From the NCBI GenBank assembly GCA_009667805.1, contig CM019070.1, positions 58,222,735 through 58,286,734 of the forward strand: DNA of 64,000 nucleotides. Reading direction: 5' to 3'. Shown here one piece after another: positions 11,901 through 23,900 of this stretch. The notes beneath the pieces were generated by a model. That model did not search any database. It was not told the origin of the DNA and saw only the letters and a list, made by a program, of their open reading frames with translations. The DNA is from Leptobrachium leishanense (lineage: Eukaryota; Chordata; Amphibia; Anura; Megophryidae). Every line of letters starts with the position of its first letter. Positions within the stretch are counted from its first letter, which is position 1. The position numbers were made by a program, and so were the translations under genes.

Positions 11901-14900
11901 TCCTGTATAAACCAACATTTTCCAAAGAGGGCATCTATTTTGCCTTTATAAGTATATTCCTGTAACTAAACCTGGTCCTCGGTGATAATATTACCTGACT
12001 CTGTTGAATCCTCAAGTGATTCAAAATCATGTGTATTTTTAGGAAGTTGGAAATTATATCTTTATATTTGATTCCATACATTACACTGGAGGTAAGCACA
12101 GTATTTGGAGAAAAGTTTCCACAGCAGTATTTATATAACATTCCCCTTTGTATTTAGAAATATAAGCATCAAAGTCACTCTTGAATGGATTTACTGTCCA
12201 ATCTTAAAGGTTTAGGTAAATATTGTGTAGCGCTGTTAAGGATTGTGTTGCTGCATTTGCTCGTTATGGCCACCAGAGGGAGACAGAAGCCATATGGACT
12301 ATGCTGGACCTAAACGAACTACAATTTCCATCGGGCTTTGCGGCGGATACAGGAAGTGGGTGGGAGAGAGGGGAAGGACGTCAGCAGCCTCGTGCGATGG
12401 AGAGGCAGAGTGAGCCGAGCGGCGAAAGGTGGAGGACGCACGTGAGACTGCCAGGGATCGTGTCCAGGCCGGAGTGCAGGCGCTGCCTCGCGGGTGCTGG
12501 AGATCGGGACGGTGACTTTGCAGAGACCTACCTATGCACCGCTGAGAGGTCTGCACAGAAATTTAGTTCCGGTTGGACCCCGAGTAGGGAGACCGCGATG
12601 ATCCATTGGGAGTGCAGGCGGTAGGCCGTAGTTTCTCAGTGTGGAGATCAGACAAGCAAGGGAGCGGATCCGGTGGCACAGAGTCCCAGTGTAAAAGTGG
12701 AGAGACATCCTTGATCGGGCAGCGGAACAGATTGTCTAACAGATGGGTGAGAGGCCTTCCAGGCCGCAGTTCCAAGTATAACAAAGCACGCTGCATTATT
12801 GTTTAAATCTACAGGGCCCCAACGTGACTAGTCGAAGATTTGCTTATTTCATTCACTGGCCAGTTGAATACAGTACCCGAGACCATACACATACACCTTT
12901 TTGAGACATTACATTCACGGGACTTACACTCCAAAAACTGAAGAGGTTAAACTTTTCTTTTACCGCCGCGTGTTTTTCCCGCATTACAAAATCCTGTCAT
13001 TCAAATACCGTATCTACATTATATATGCATCTTTATTGGGATCAGTAAAGACTATAATCTATAAAAATCCACCACAGTGCTGGTGTATATTTATTCCCTA
13101 TCGCGGTGAGACTAACCCGAGGTTAATTCAGCGGCTCCTCCGGGAGTGAGCGCTACAATTGTATATAAAAATAGTCCTTTCAGAGAACAAACACCTGCTA
13201 ACACCCACATGTCCTTGTAGCGTTCTGTAGTAAAGCAGTGGAGTTATCCATTAAGCTGCTATTGGGTGGAGAATGGGAATAAAAGCTCATAGACTAAAAT
13301 ACTCACACTGAAAGAATACCTGGAAAGGGTGATTATTATTTTGGCCTATAATGTGCAACCACCTTGCAGTTCTTGACCAATCCACTCTTTAGTACATAAC
13401 TCCATAGTGTTCCCATCCTTGTATACCTGACACGCACGCACTATTGATCAATATTCTCCGACGGTAATCCTGCAAGTCTACATATCAACTTCATATAGCT
13501 TTCTATTGATATTTTCTTGAATGAATGACATTCTGTGTGCTATATAAGTCTTTCTTGTTGTTACAACATTTACTAAGTGAACCTGAGAGTTTTGAGCATA
13601 GATTTTTATGTCCAGGTTTTCTTTTAGGGTCTCCATGTCACTAGAAAACTGCATATTGCCAAACCAGTAAGGTAACTATAGCATGAGGCATGTATTAAAG
13701 AGGTTAGATTTCCTTAATTATTCCTAATTAAAGGCATATTCTAGGCCAGTGATGGTGATCCTTGGCAATACAGATGTTGTTTCGGAAGTACATGTTCCAT
13801 AATGCCTGGCCGGCCTTATAGTAGTCAGAGCATCATGAGATGTAATTTCAAAATATCTGGGGTGCAAAGATTCTCCATCACTGTTTTAAGCACTGTGACC
13901 ACTCATTGTTAATTTGAGTGGTTACAGTAACCTAAGTACCCTCACCCTTCTCTCCCCTCCCCCCAGGTGAGGTCTTAGGCCCCATTCACACTGTGCGATT
14001 TGAAAATCGTGAGTTTTTCCGTGCAATTTTCATATTCGTGATGTCGCGCGATAATGTCGTGATTTTGCAAAACACCACCAATGGAAATCGCAAAACACAA
14101 ATCGCAACAAAAGGGGCATGCACCAGCGATATGCCACCGTGACGCGCAACATGCGACGTCGCACGGCAAGATGTGAACAGCTCCATTGAAATGCATTGGA
14201 GATGCTACATAGCGCGGATTTTGCTGTGATTTCGTGTCTAAATCCGCGCGATAAATTGCACAGTGTGAACGGGGCCTTAGAGGGATGAGTCAGCCCTCAG
14301 ACTGCAGGGGATTCGTCCCATCCCCAAAAAAACTGAGTGCTGATCTCAGGTCCAGGAATTTTGAGATATTGAGACTCCGTTCCCACCAGTGAGCTCTATC
14401 TTTGAGAAGCCTTGAATTGTCTGGACACTTGCTCAAGCACCTAGTCTTTCCGCAGTCAAGTGACTGCTGTAGGTTTTAATGGAAGCCAGCAACAGTTCAT
14501 GTTTAGTCCAGCACCGAGGGAGCCCGGCGCTGGAAGGATGGTGAGATATTAGAAACAGACTAAAGGGTTAAAATGTGAGGGGTCAGGAGGTGGTGTACTT
14601 TTAACCCCTCAGTCACAACCTTCCCCTTGATTTTTAAATACTAGCGCAGGGGTAGGTGTGCCAGGCTCTCCAGATGTATTGGAAATACTTTTCCAGTGAG
14701 GCTCAGCTATCCTGATGAGTGGCTGAGCATCATGGAAGATGTAGTTTCATAGCATCTGAATGGCCAAGGTTGCTGACCCCTGACCTAGAATATCCCTTTA
14801 ATAAGTGATGTGGTGTATTTTCCCTTTAACAGCTTGCAGGGTTTTAATTTATAGAGGTTTACTGACTAGCTCCTTCTGAATTTTATTGTTTAATGATAAG

Positions 14901-17900
14901 GCACTGTCTGAAAAGATAACACTGGAATTGGCAACACATTTAGACATTTGAACTGTACTACAGAGTCAGTATGCGCATGCAAGAAACTTGTTAAAACGTT
15001 AATATATTTCACTATATTGGCTAACCTTGGTCAACTCATTTGTGTGGTCTCCATAAGAAGGTGACATTTCAGTAAAGGCTCCTATTAAGTTATCTGAATC
15101 CATGTTACCGGAGGCAACAAATGAAGATCCACCTGGAATGGAGTAATAATAAATTAATGGCACATTGTAGCACAAGGGAGCAGCTGAAGTAAAAGATCAA
15201 CAGAGCATTTGCACACATCTTTATCCTTCATTGGTAGCTACAGTATATACGTCGGCCCACATTTTCCATGGTTTAATATGACATCCAAGGATTCTGACTG
15301 ATGGAATTTCTGCAATTTCTTGAGTGTAAGGTCCGCAAAAGGTGGATTGTATCACTCTACCCTTTAACAGATCTTCCTGATTTTATTGCGTATATTCAGA
15401 GAATTCCAACCTATTCACAAATCCCCAAAATTACTCCCAATTTTGGTGCTTTGCGTTTCGCCGATTCCATTTTCAGCAAAAATATGGTGAATTTGCTATT
15501 TAGCTAATGTTCACCATATTGTGCCGAAATTGGGGTCAATGAAGCAGTTATGGGACGTTGGCAAAAACTGACGAATTGCGCCGATAACCGCCGAATTGCC
15601 ATTGGCGAATTCCACCGAACTGAAAAAAAAGTCTCCTATTTTCCTAATAGGAGTTTAAATAAATACAAATGTAGCAAAAGTATGTCTAAATAATTTTAAA
15701 AAGTCCTTTAAAATTTATTTTAAAAGTCTTTTAAAAAAACAAAATAAATTAATAAAGATTTATTTAAAAAAAGAAAAAGAAAAATGGTCTTTCAAAAAAT
15801 AAAAAAAATGCGGAAAAGGATTTTACATTTATTACATTGAAACCTATGGGATTCGCCTGTTTAAACATGTCAAATTGAAACCGTAAATCAGGTCGTTTTG
15901 TCACAATTCAGCATTCTGTGAATAGAAGACAAATAGTCTTTTTATGAAACAATTTCGGTATCGCAAATGCTGCCAAATTGCATCGTATTTTTCTGTAAAT
16001 TCGTCTGTATTTGGCAAATTGACAGCTTTGTGAATAGACTTATGCCAAGTGTAAAAATGAAGCTTGGTCTGTGTGTTTCTGTCTGACAAGGAAATTAGTT
16101 CAGGTAAGTGTCTAGGTGTCAGAGGCCTTTGTAATGGGGGGGGAGGGCAATAGTGAAATACTATCTACATAATTTATCTAAAAATGCGGGATTTTAGGCT
16201 AGGGTCAGAGTGGGGCAGTCGGAACGCGCGTGCAGACGCACTAAATCACGGCGGCAGTAGCAGCACATAACGGCCAATGACGGCCAATATACGCAGTACG
16301 TGCGTACGAAAGTGCGCCGACACCACGCAACCAGCAAATGAACGCATTTTTATCAGAACGTGAAACCGCTGCTACTGACGTACAAAGTGCGCTGCGGCCG
16401 CATAGCAGCGTGTGTGCGTGATTAGGAGATGTCAGACGCTGCTAGTGTGCGGCCAACATAACGTTCAAACAGCCGGATTTCCCTAGACTTCTTTTCACCC
16501 CATCGTCATGAAATACGTCCAGAATTGCGCATCGTCTGACCACTTAAGCGTATTCCGTGAAAAAATGCGTGCGCACGCATCGACGTACATTTTGACGGTG
16601 GCTGCAGAAAATGCGCTCATCTGTCCCTAGCCTTAGAGGATAATCAGCCAGAAATTAATAAATGCAGACACAAAATACAATTGCAATGATAGAATATTGC
16701 AGAATGTGATGGTGGCCATCGTGTTGAGATCTGGATACCTGGGCTGTGATTGCAGGGATGTTGCTTGCAGGAGGATCGTGTGGAAATTAAGTTTGGTCTG
16801 TATGTTTCTGGGCTGTGATTGCAGGGACGTTGCTTGCAGGAGGATCATGTGGAAAGGAAGTTTGGTCTGTATGTTTCTGGGCTGTGATTGCAGGGATGTT
16901 GCTTGCAGGAGGATCGTGTGGAAATTAAGTTTGGTCTGTGTGTTTCTGGGCTGTGATTGCAGGGATGTTGCTTGCAGGAGGATCGTATGGAAATGAAGTT
17001 TGGTCTGTGTGTTTCTGCGCTGTGATTGCAGGGATGTTGCTTGCAGGAGGATCGTGTGGAAAAGAAGTTTGGTCTGTGTGTTTCTGGGCTGTGATTGCAG
17101 GGATGTTGCTTGCAGGAGGATCGTGTGGAAAGGAAGTTTGGTCTGTATGTTTCTGGGCTGTGATTGCAGGGAGGTTGCTTGCAGGAGGATCGTGTGGAAA
17201 TGAAGTTTGGTCTGAGTTTCTGGGCTGTGATTGCAGGGATGTTGCTTGCAGGAGGATCGTATGGAAATGAAGTTTGGTCTGTGAGTTTCTGGGCTGTGAT
17301 TGCAGGGATGTTGCTTGCAGGAGGATCGTGTGGAAATTAAGTTTGGTCTGTATGTTTCTGGGCTGTGATTGCAGGGACGTTGCTTGCAGGAGGATCATGT
17401 GGAAAGGAAGTTTGGTCTGTATGTTTCTGGGCTGTGATTGCTGGAATGTGATGGTGGCCATCGTGTTGAGATCTGGATACCTGGGCTGTGATTGCAGGGA
17501 TGTTGCTTGCAGGAGGATCGTATGGAAATGAAGTTTGGTCTGTGTGTTTCTGGGCTGTGATTGCAGGGATGTTGCTTGCAGGAGGATCGTGTGGAAATTA
17601 AGTTTGGTCTGTATGTTTCTGGGCTGTGATTGCAGGGACGTTGCTTGCAGGAGGATCATGTGGAAAGGAAGTTTGGTCTGTATGTTTCTTTGTTGCTTGC
17701 AGGAGGATCGTGTGGAAATGAAGTTTGGTCTGTGTGTTTCTGGGCTGTGATTGCAGGGATGTTGCTTGCAGGAGGATCGTGTGGAAAAGAAGTTTGGTCT
17801 GTGTGTTTCTGGGCTGTGATTGCAGGGATGTTGCTTGCAGGAGGATCGTGTGGAAAGGAAGTTTGGTCTGTATGTTTCTGGGCTGTGATTGCAGGGAGGT

Positions 17901-20900
17901 TGCTTGCAGGAGGATCGTGTGGAAATGAAGTTTGGTCTGAGTTTCTGGGCTGTGATTGCAGGGATGTTGCTTGCAGGAGGATCGTATGGAAATGAAGTTT
18001 GGTCTGTGTGTTTCTGGGCTGTGATTGCAGGGATGTTGCTTGCAGGAGGATCGTATGGAAAGGAAGTTTGGTCTGTATGTTTCTGGGCTGTGATTGCAGG
18101 GATGTTGCTTGCCGAGGATCATGTGGAAAGGAAGTTTGGTCTGTGTGTTCTGGGCTGTGATTGCAGGGATGTTGCTTGCAGGAGGATCGTGTGGAAATTA
18201 AGTTTGGTCTGTATGTTTCTGGGCTGTGATTGCAGGGACGTTGCTTGCAGGAGGATCATGTGGAAAGGAAGTTTGGTCTGTATGTTTCTGGGCTGTGATT
18301 GCTGGAATGTGATGGTGGCCATCGTGTTGAGATCTGGATACCTGGGCTGTGATTGCAGGGATGTTGCTTGCAGGAGGATCGTGTGGAAATTAAGTTTGGT
18401 CTGTATGTTTCTGGGCTGTGATTGCAGGGACGTTGCTTGCAGTAGGATCATGTGGAAAGGAAGTTTGGTCTGTATGTTTCTGGGCTGTGATTGCTGGAAT
18501 GTGATGGTGGCCGTCGTGTTGAGATCTGGATACCTGGGCTGTGATTGCAGGGATGTTGCTTGCAGGAGGATCGCATGGAAATGAAGTTTGGTCTGTGTGT
18601 TTCTGGGCTGTGATTGCAGGGATGTTGCTTGCAGGAGGATCGTGTGGAAAGGAAGTTTGGTCTGTATGTTTCTGGGCTGTGATTGCAGGGAGGTTGCTTG
18701 CAGGAGGATCGTGTGGAAATGAAGTTTGGTCTGTGTGTTTCTGGGCTGTGATTGCAGGGATGTTGCTTGCAGGAGGATCGTGTGGAAAGGAAGTTTGGTC
18801 TGTATGTTTCTGGGCTGTGATTGCAGGGAGGTTGCTTGCAGGAGGATCGTGTGGAAATGAAGTTTGGTCTGTGTGTTTCTGGGCTGTGATTGCAGGGATG
18901 TTGCTTGCAGGAGGATCTTGTGGAAAGGAAGTTTGGTCTGTATGTTTCTGGGCTGTGATTGCAGGGATGTTGCTTGCAGGAGGATCGTGTGGAAAGGAAG
19001 TTTGGTCTGTATGTTTCTGGGCTGTGATTGCAGAGATGTTGCTTGCAGGAGGATCGTGTAGAAAATTACTTATGACCATACATTCAGTAATAAGGCAATT
19101 TCATTAACTATAAACTATATGATAAACCAGTTCCTTACCAGTAAGTTCTGCCAAGTGTTCTAATCCTGAGTCTGGAATGTGGCCGATGGAAATTGTGTGG
19201 ATTACAGAGCCACTAAGCAACACATTGGAGATGCACGCACGCATGTTTTCATCTTTTCCACCTGACACCAAGATCATTTCGGCTCCATCTCCTTTACCTT
19301 CAAGGTTACTAAGCATCTGTGAAAGGTGATTTTATTTGCGGTTTATTGTAAATATGGACATTGACTTTTGGGTTAAATCAAATTAATGCAAAACAACCTG
19401 CAAAGTCAGTGGTCAAGACCTATTAAAATAAGTGGGAGAACTCACCAGAATTTCTGGCTCCAATTAAGCATCATTAACTTGCTTTTAACCCACCACCCCA
19501 CACTCAAATTTGAAATTAATTATATACATACACTGGGTTTTATTGGATTATTGCGTTAACCATAATGAATATCATATATTTTCATGACTTAACCAAGAAC
19601 CTTTGATTGAGCCTAAATAAAAGCACCAGAGAGTGTGGGCAGAAAGGGATCTCTGTTCCTTCTGCAAAAATAGTGGAGGATCTGCTTTCTCAAGTGTTCT
19701 CCTCGACTTGACCCTTTGCAAAGTGCCAGAGTGCACTCCATTTTAAAATTAATATATTAAGTTCATTTTTAAAATTTATATTATGAGCTGGGACCCAATA
19801 AACACACGAGGGGTTATTCAGAATGCACCGAGATGTCAGGGATTCCATTTCGCCGGCCCTGCAGTGAATTCATTATTCACCGCAGGGTCCTCGAAGTACG
19901 GCGAAGATGGAGTCACCGAAGTCCACCAAACTGACTGCCGAACTTCAGGAAAAAAATAGAACTCTGATGTTCTTCTAACTAGTGTTTAAACTAATAAAAA
20001 TGCATGAAAATGTGCGTAAATAATAAAAAAGGTCCTTTAAAAAAAATGAATAAAAAGGTCAGTTACAAAACAAAAGAATACCAGTTAAAAATTTGGAAAT
20101 CAAAAAATAAATAAAAAGACGTTTTGCTGAAAATGCAAAGAATAAACGGTTGAATTAAAAAAAAATGAAACAATAATATTGTTTTACATTGAATCCTATG
20201 GGATTCGCCTGTTTAAAGTTTAAACCTGTCGAACTGAATTAATGAAAATCTGGCCATTTTGCCAACATTTACGGTAGGTGTTGATCGGCGTTCTGTATCC
20301 TTCCTGGTAAAAACTACTTTCTCAAAAAAAAAAAAAAAAAGATTAAGCAATAACCATTACTTTTCGATGGGATAATTTCACTGCTGCTGAAGATCGCCGC
20401 AGTGCACCATATTTCGTTGTCAGTTCACCTGTATTTGTGAATAGACGAACTGGCATAAAATTGCACCGTACAGAGAAATTCACCGTTTGGGGCAAATCCA
20501 TGGCAAGTTCGTCACTTTCTGAATAACCCCTATGGTCTTTAGGAAAATACATTCCTTTTTATTTTAAGGTCTGGCAAAACCAAAATAAAACAAAAATCTA
20601 GCTCCTCTGAGCTCTACCTAACATTATCACTGACTAAAGGGGGTTGGCTTACTCGCAGCCAATTAATAAACAAAACACACAGACCTTTTTTATTTTAAAG
20701 CCGTACACCAAAATTTCAGCTTTCCCTCCTGCTAAGCCTGCTCTCTCTCTCTCTCTTTCTCTCTCTGAATTTCCCACTGGAAACGCTTTTACCCAGCAGG
20801 TGGGGAACTCCCTGGGCAATCCAGAACACCTGGACTGAACTCCTCACCTGCTGAGCTGCTTGGAAAGTGTGGTGTGGAGCACTTTCCCACCATACTCTCC

Positions 20901-23900
20901 AGGTGCTTCACCCCAGTGACCCAAACCATCCCACTTATCTTTTCGTGGATTAACACAAAACATTGGGGCAATCATGCCATAGCCCACCCTGTAGCACTGT
21001 TTGGGGAATATATACACCCGCCCTGTCTTCTGCCACAATATATTTTACCTGTAATCCTGCCTGTATCCCTTTACAGATACATGCCTTTCCACTGGCTGAG
21101 AGGGGTAAGGATGAAGTTAAGTTTCTCCGTACATCTTCCCGGTCTATGTGACGTAAAGGGCTCCTGATTTCTGCTGTTTCATTGTAAGTAACAATTCCAA
21201 CATGAGAACCTTCTTCTACAAAGTGAAGCAAAAAAATGGCCGCCGCCTGACGAAGTCGATGGATCCGGTCACCCTACTTTCAAAACATTAGAAATACAAT
21301 ACTTTTTATTAATATTCATCAAAATCTATCATGTGAAAATAAAACTTACATTCCAACATGGTGTATATTTTATGAAATTCCATAATATAATTTGACAACT
21401 GCTGACAGCTTGGTACATCCAGAACTTCCTGTTAAAATATCTGTCAATAGGTGCCTCTAGATATCATCATTCTTCTTTGTTCTGATGGATTTACATAAAA
21501 TGACATTTGGTTGAAGGATATAAAATAAATCTAAGTAGGATATTATTTATGCGATTATCATAATCTAACCAGAAGATTCACCAGGCGAGAATAATAATTA
21601 ACAAAACACGTTTGTCTATTTCCTAAATGATTTCAATCAACACTATAATCAGTGAAATTGTGTGAATATTACAAAAAAATATCAGTATAAGGGAAACCAG
21701 TTTACAATATTTTTTGTATAATTAATGCTTCCCATTCATCTTATTTCAACTTGGCAATATTTTTTATTAACAAATTTTAGGGGATTACTGGCAAGGACAT
21801 GGTTTAACTCTTGCCCTGGGGGACAGTAGCATAAATTGATTGTGGACCTCAACATCCCAGAACCAAAACCATTCTTCTTCTGATTAAATGTAGTGTACGG
21901 TTGGTGTCTATACATAGAGCACTGCAGGAAAAAGGCGTCAACTGGGTAGCTCTATAGACTATATTAGTTTTATCTAAATATTCTCACTATATATGAAATT
22001 ATTTTATTATTTTGTCCTGTTTATTTTCACAGCATTGCTTTTAAACATTTATACATAATAGAAGGAGAGGGATAGTATTTAGGTATTTGCTTTATTCGTT
22101 AATAGGATTTATTGTCTGTGCTTGTTCCTCGAGGTGAATATTTGCCAGCTTCATTGGTGGATCTAGGGGTGTGCACAGGGAGCATGTGCCCCCCACCCGA
22201 TACCGAGCTACAACCTTACTTTAAGGGATACTAAGGTCTTTTGGATACATGTATCTCTGGTTTTATAGACCCAACAAAGTCAGGTGAGGTGTCATTGGAA
22301 TATGCAAATGTACAAAAAAATTTGAAGAAAATTCCTTTTTTCTATAGCAGCATTTTCCACTTCTCAATTATAAAGCAAACAATGCAGCTGCAATAACTCA
22401 CTTTCTCATTTCTCATTGTGGAATATTGCTGTGGGGGGGGGGGGTTCTGTCAGGTGCCGCCTGAGCAGCAGGAGGGCAGACCATATGTACTATGTTCTGG
22501 GGAGAGTGAGTGTCAAGAGCACTTCTGGAGGCGGCCAGGCCTGTCACTGTTGGTGGGAGCCAAACACCAGCTCTTAGCGAAAACTGGCAGAGTTCCCATC
22601 CCAAAACCTGACTCTAGGTCTGCCACTGGAAAGCCCTGCTCCATGCAATATAAAAACACTGATGAAAATTATACCTGAGAAACATCATTCCATTAAGTGA
22701 CTTAAAAAATAGGGATATACATGTAGGGGCAAGACAAATGGAGACATACTGATGGAAACGGACTCTATGCAGCAAGACATTGTATAAAAATATCACTATC
22801 AGAAAAGTCTATAAGACTATACCAAACGCTCAGCAATCAACATAGACAACCCTTTGATTTCCGAGGTAATTAGTTTCACTGTTCGAAGTTTGCTCTATAA
22901 GTCTACATTCCTTTCTCCTCGAAACTCCCCTTCATTTGCAAGACCTTGAAAGAATTCTGAAAGCCAATTAAATTAAGAAATGTTCAGTTACAACACTATT
23001 TACCGTGGCCATGTTGCTAGACACATCAAGAACTAAGCATAACACCCTGCTTCTTGCTTGCAATATTGAGAAGGTTGGTAGAGGAGGGTAGACATCAGCA
23101 GGCATTGGTAATGTCGAAAGGTAGTCATGTGTATCAGTTATGATCTCCCAGCTGCTGCGATAACTGCACATTTGGTTCTGCATATTTGGTGCTTCTTGGT
23201 CATGGGTATTTTTGTCGCAAAAGTCAACAACCTAAACACAATAGATCTGTTAAATGCAAAAGTTCCAACATCTTGAATCTGGTGTTGAATATTAATGAAG
23301 AATTCCAGTTTTCAAATTCAATGTAATAAAAAGGTTCTTGTAAAAATCTGGCATAAACGGTTATGTCAGTGTAACCAATATAACCTATACATCAGAAGAC
23401 TTTCTCCTTTTGGGCAGAATCGTTTCTCCAGGCTCACTCAATACATCCTAAAGATTAGCTGAAGGTGACGATTATTATTATGGTTGTGACCTAGTCACTT
23501 TGAACTGGGGTACCCGGAACTGAAATCACCTTTGGGAGGTGTGGGAGTGCAGGCCAGTTCTGGTGGGTCAGATGTGTCATGTTGTCCCTCACTCTCTCCT
23601 ATGTCCATGTCACCCTTTACCTATAGGTGCAATAACGTGTATTATTAACGTGTTCTTTATTGTTAATATCATTATTGTGTATGAGCTAATATAGTTAATG
23701 TATTTGTCAAGGAATCCCCCCATGAAAGAAAGTGTTGCTTACAGGTGTGACCGGCTATTTGTCAAACATTGCTTCTCTAGCTGACTGTTGTTTCGTTGTG
23801 CGGTTATCCAACTTATTCATGACCACTTGGTGATTGCAATGTGTCCTAGTGTTTAGTGCTTGGACTTTGGATTGGGCTATGGCCTGGTGCACAGGACCAC

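Noticed and set aside
12223..12624. Open frame of 133 codons
   Set aside because: It starts in front of and runs into the solo LTR; a second frame is open on the other strand over the same GC-rich part, and no domain is visible.
15451..15480. Minus-strand hammerhead candidate around GCGTTTCG
   Set aside because: No CTGANGA-type core or pairing stems at the required distance.
16695..19066. CRISPR-like array
   Set aside because: Units are contiguous, with no unique spacers, in a vertebrate intron.
16925..19107. Long open frames (up to 244 codons on minus, 231 on plus) across the minisatellite
   Set aside because: They exist because the 69-bp unit is a multiple of three without stops; they occur in several frames on both strands, have no domain, and are in an intron.
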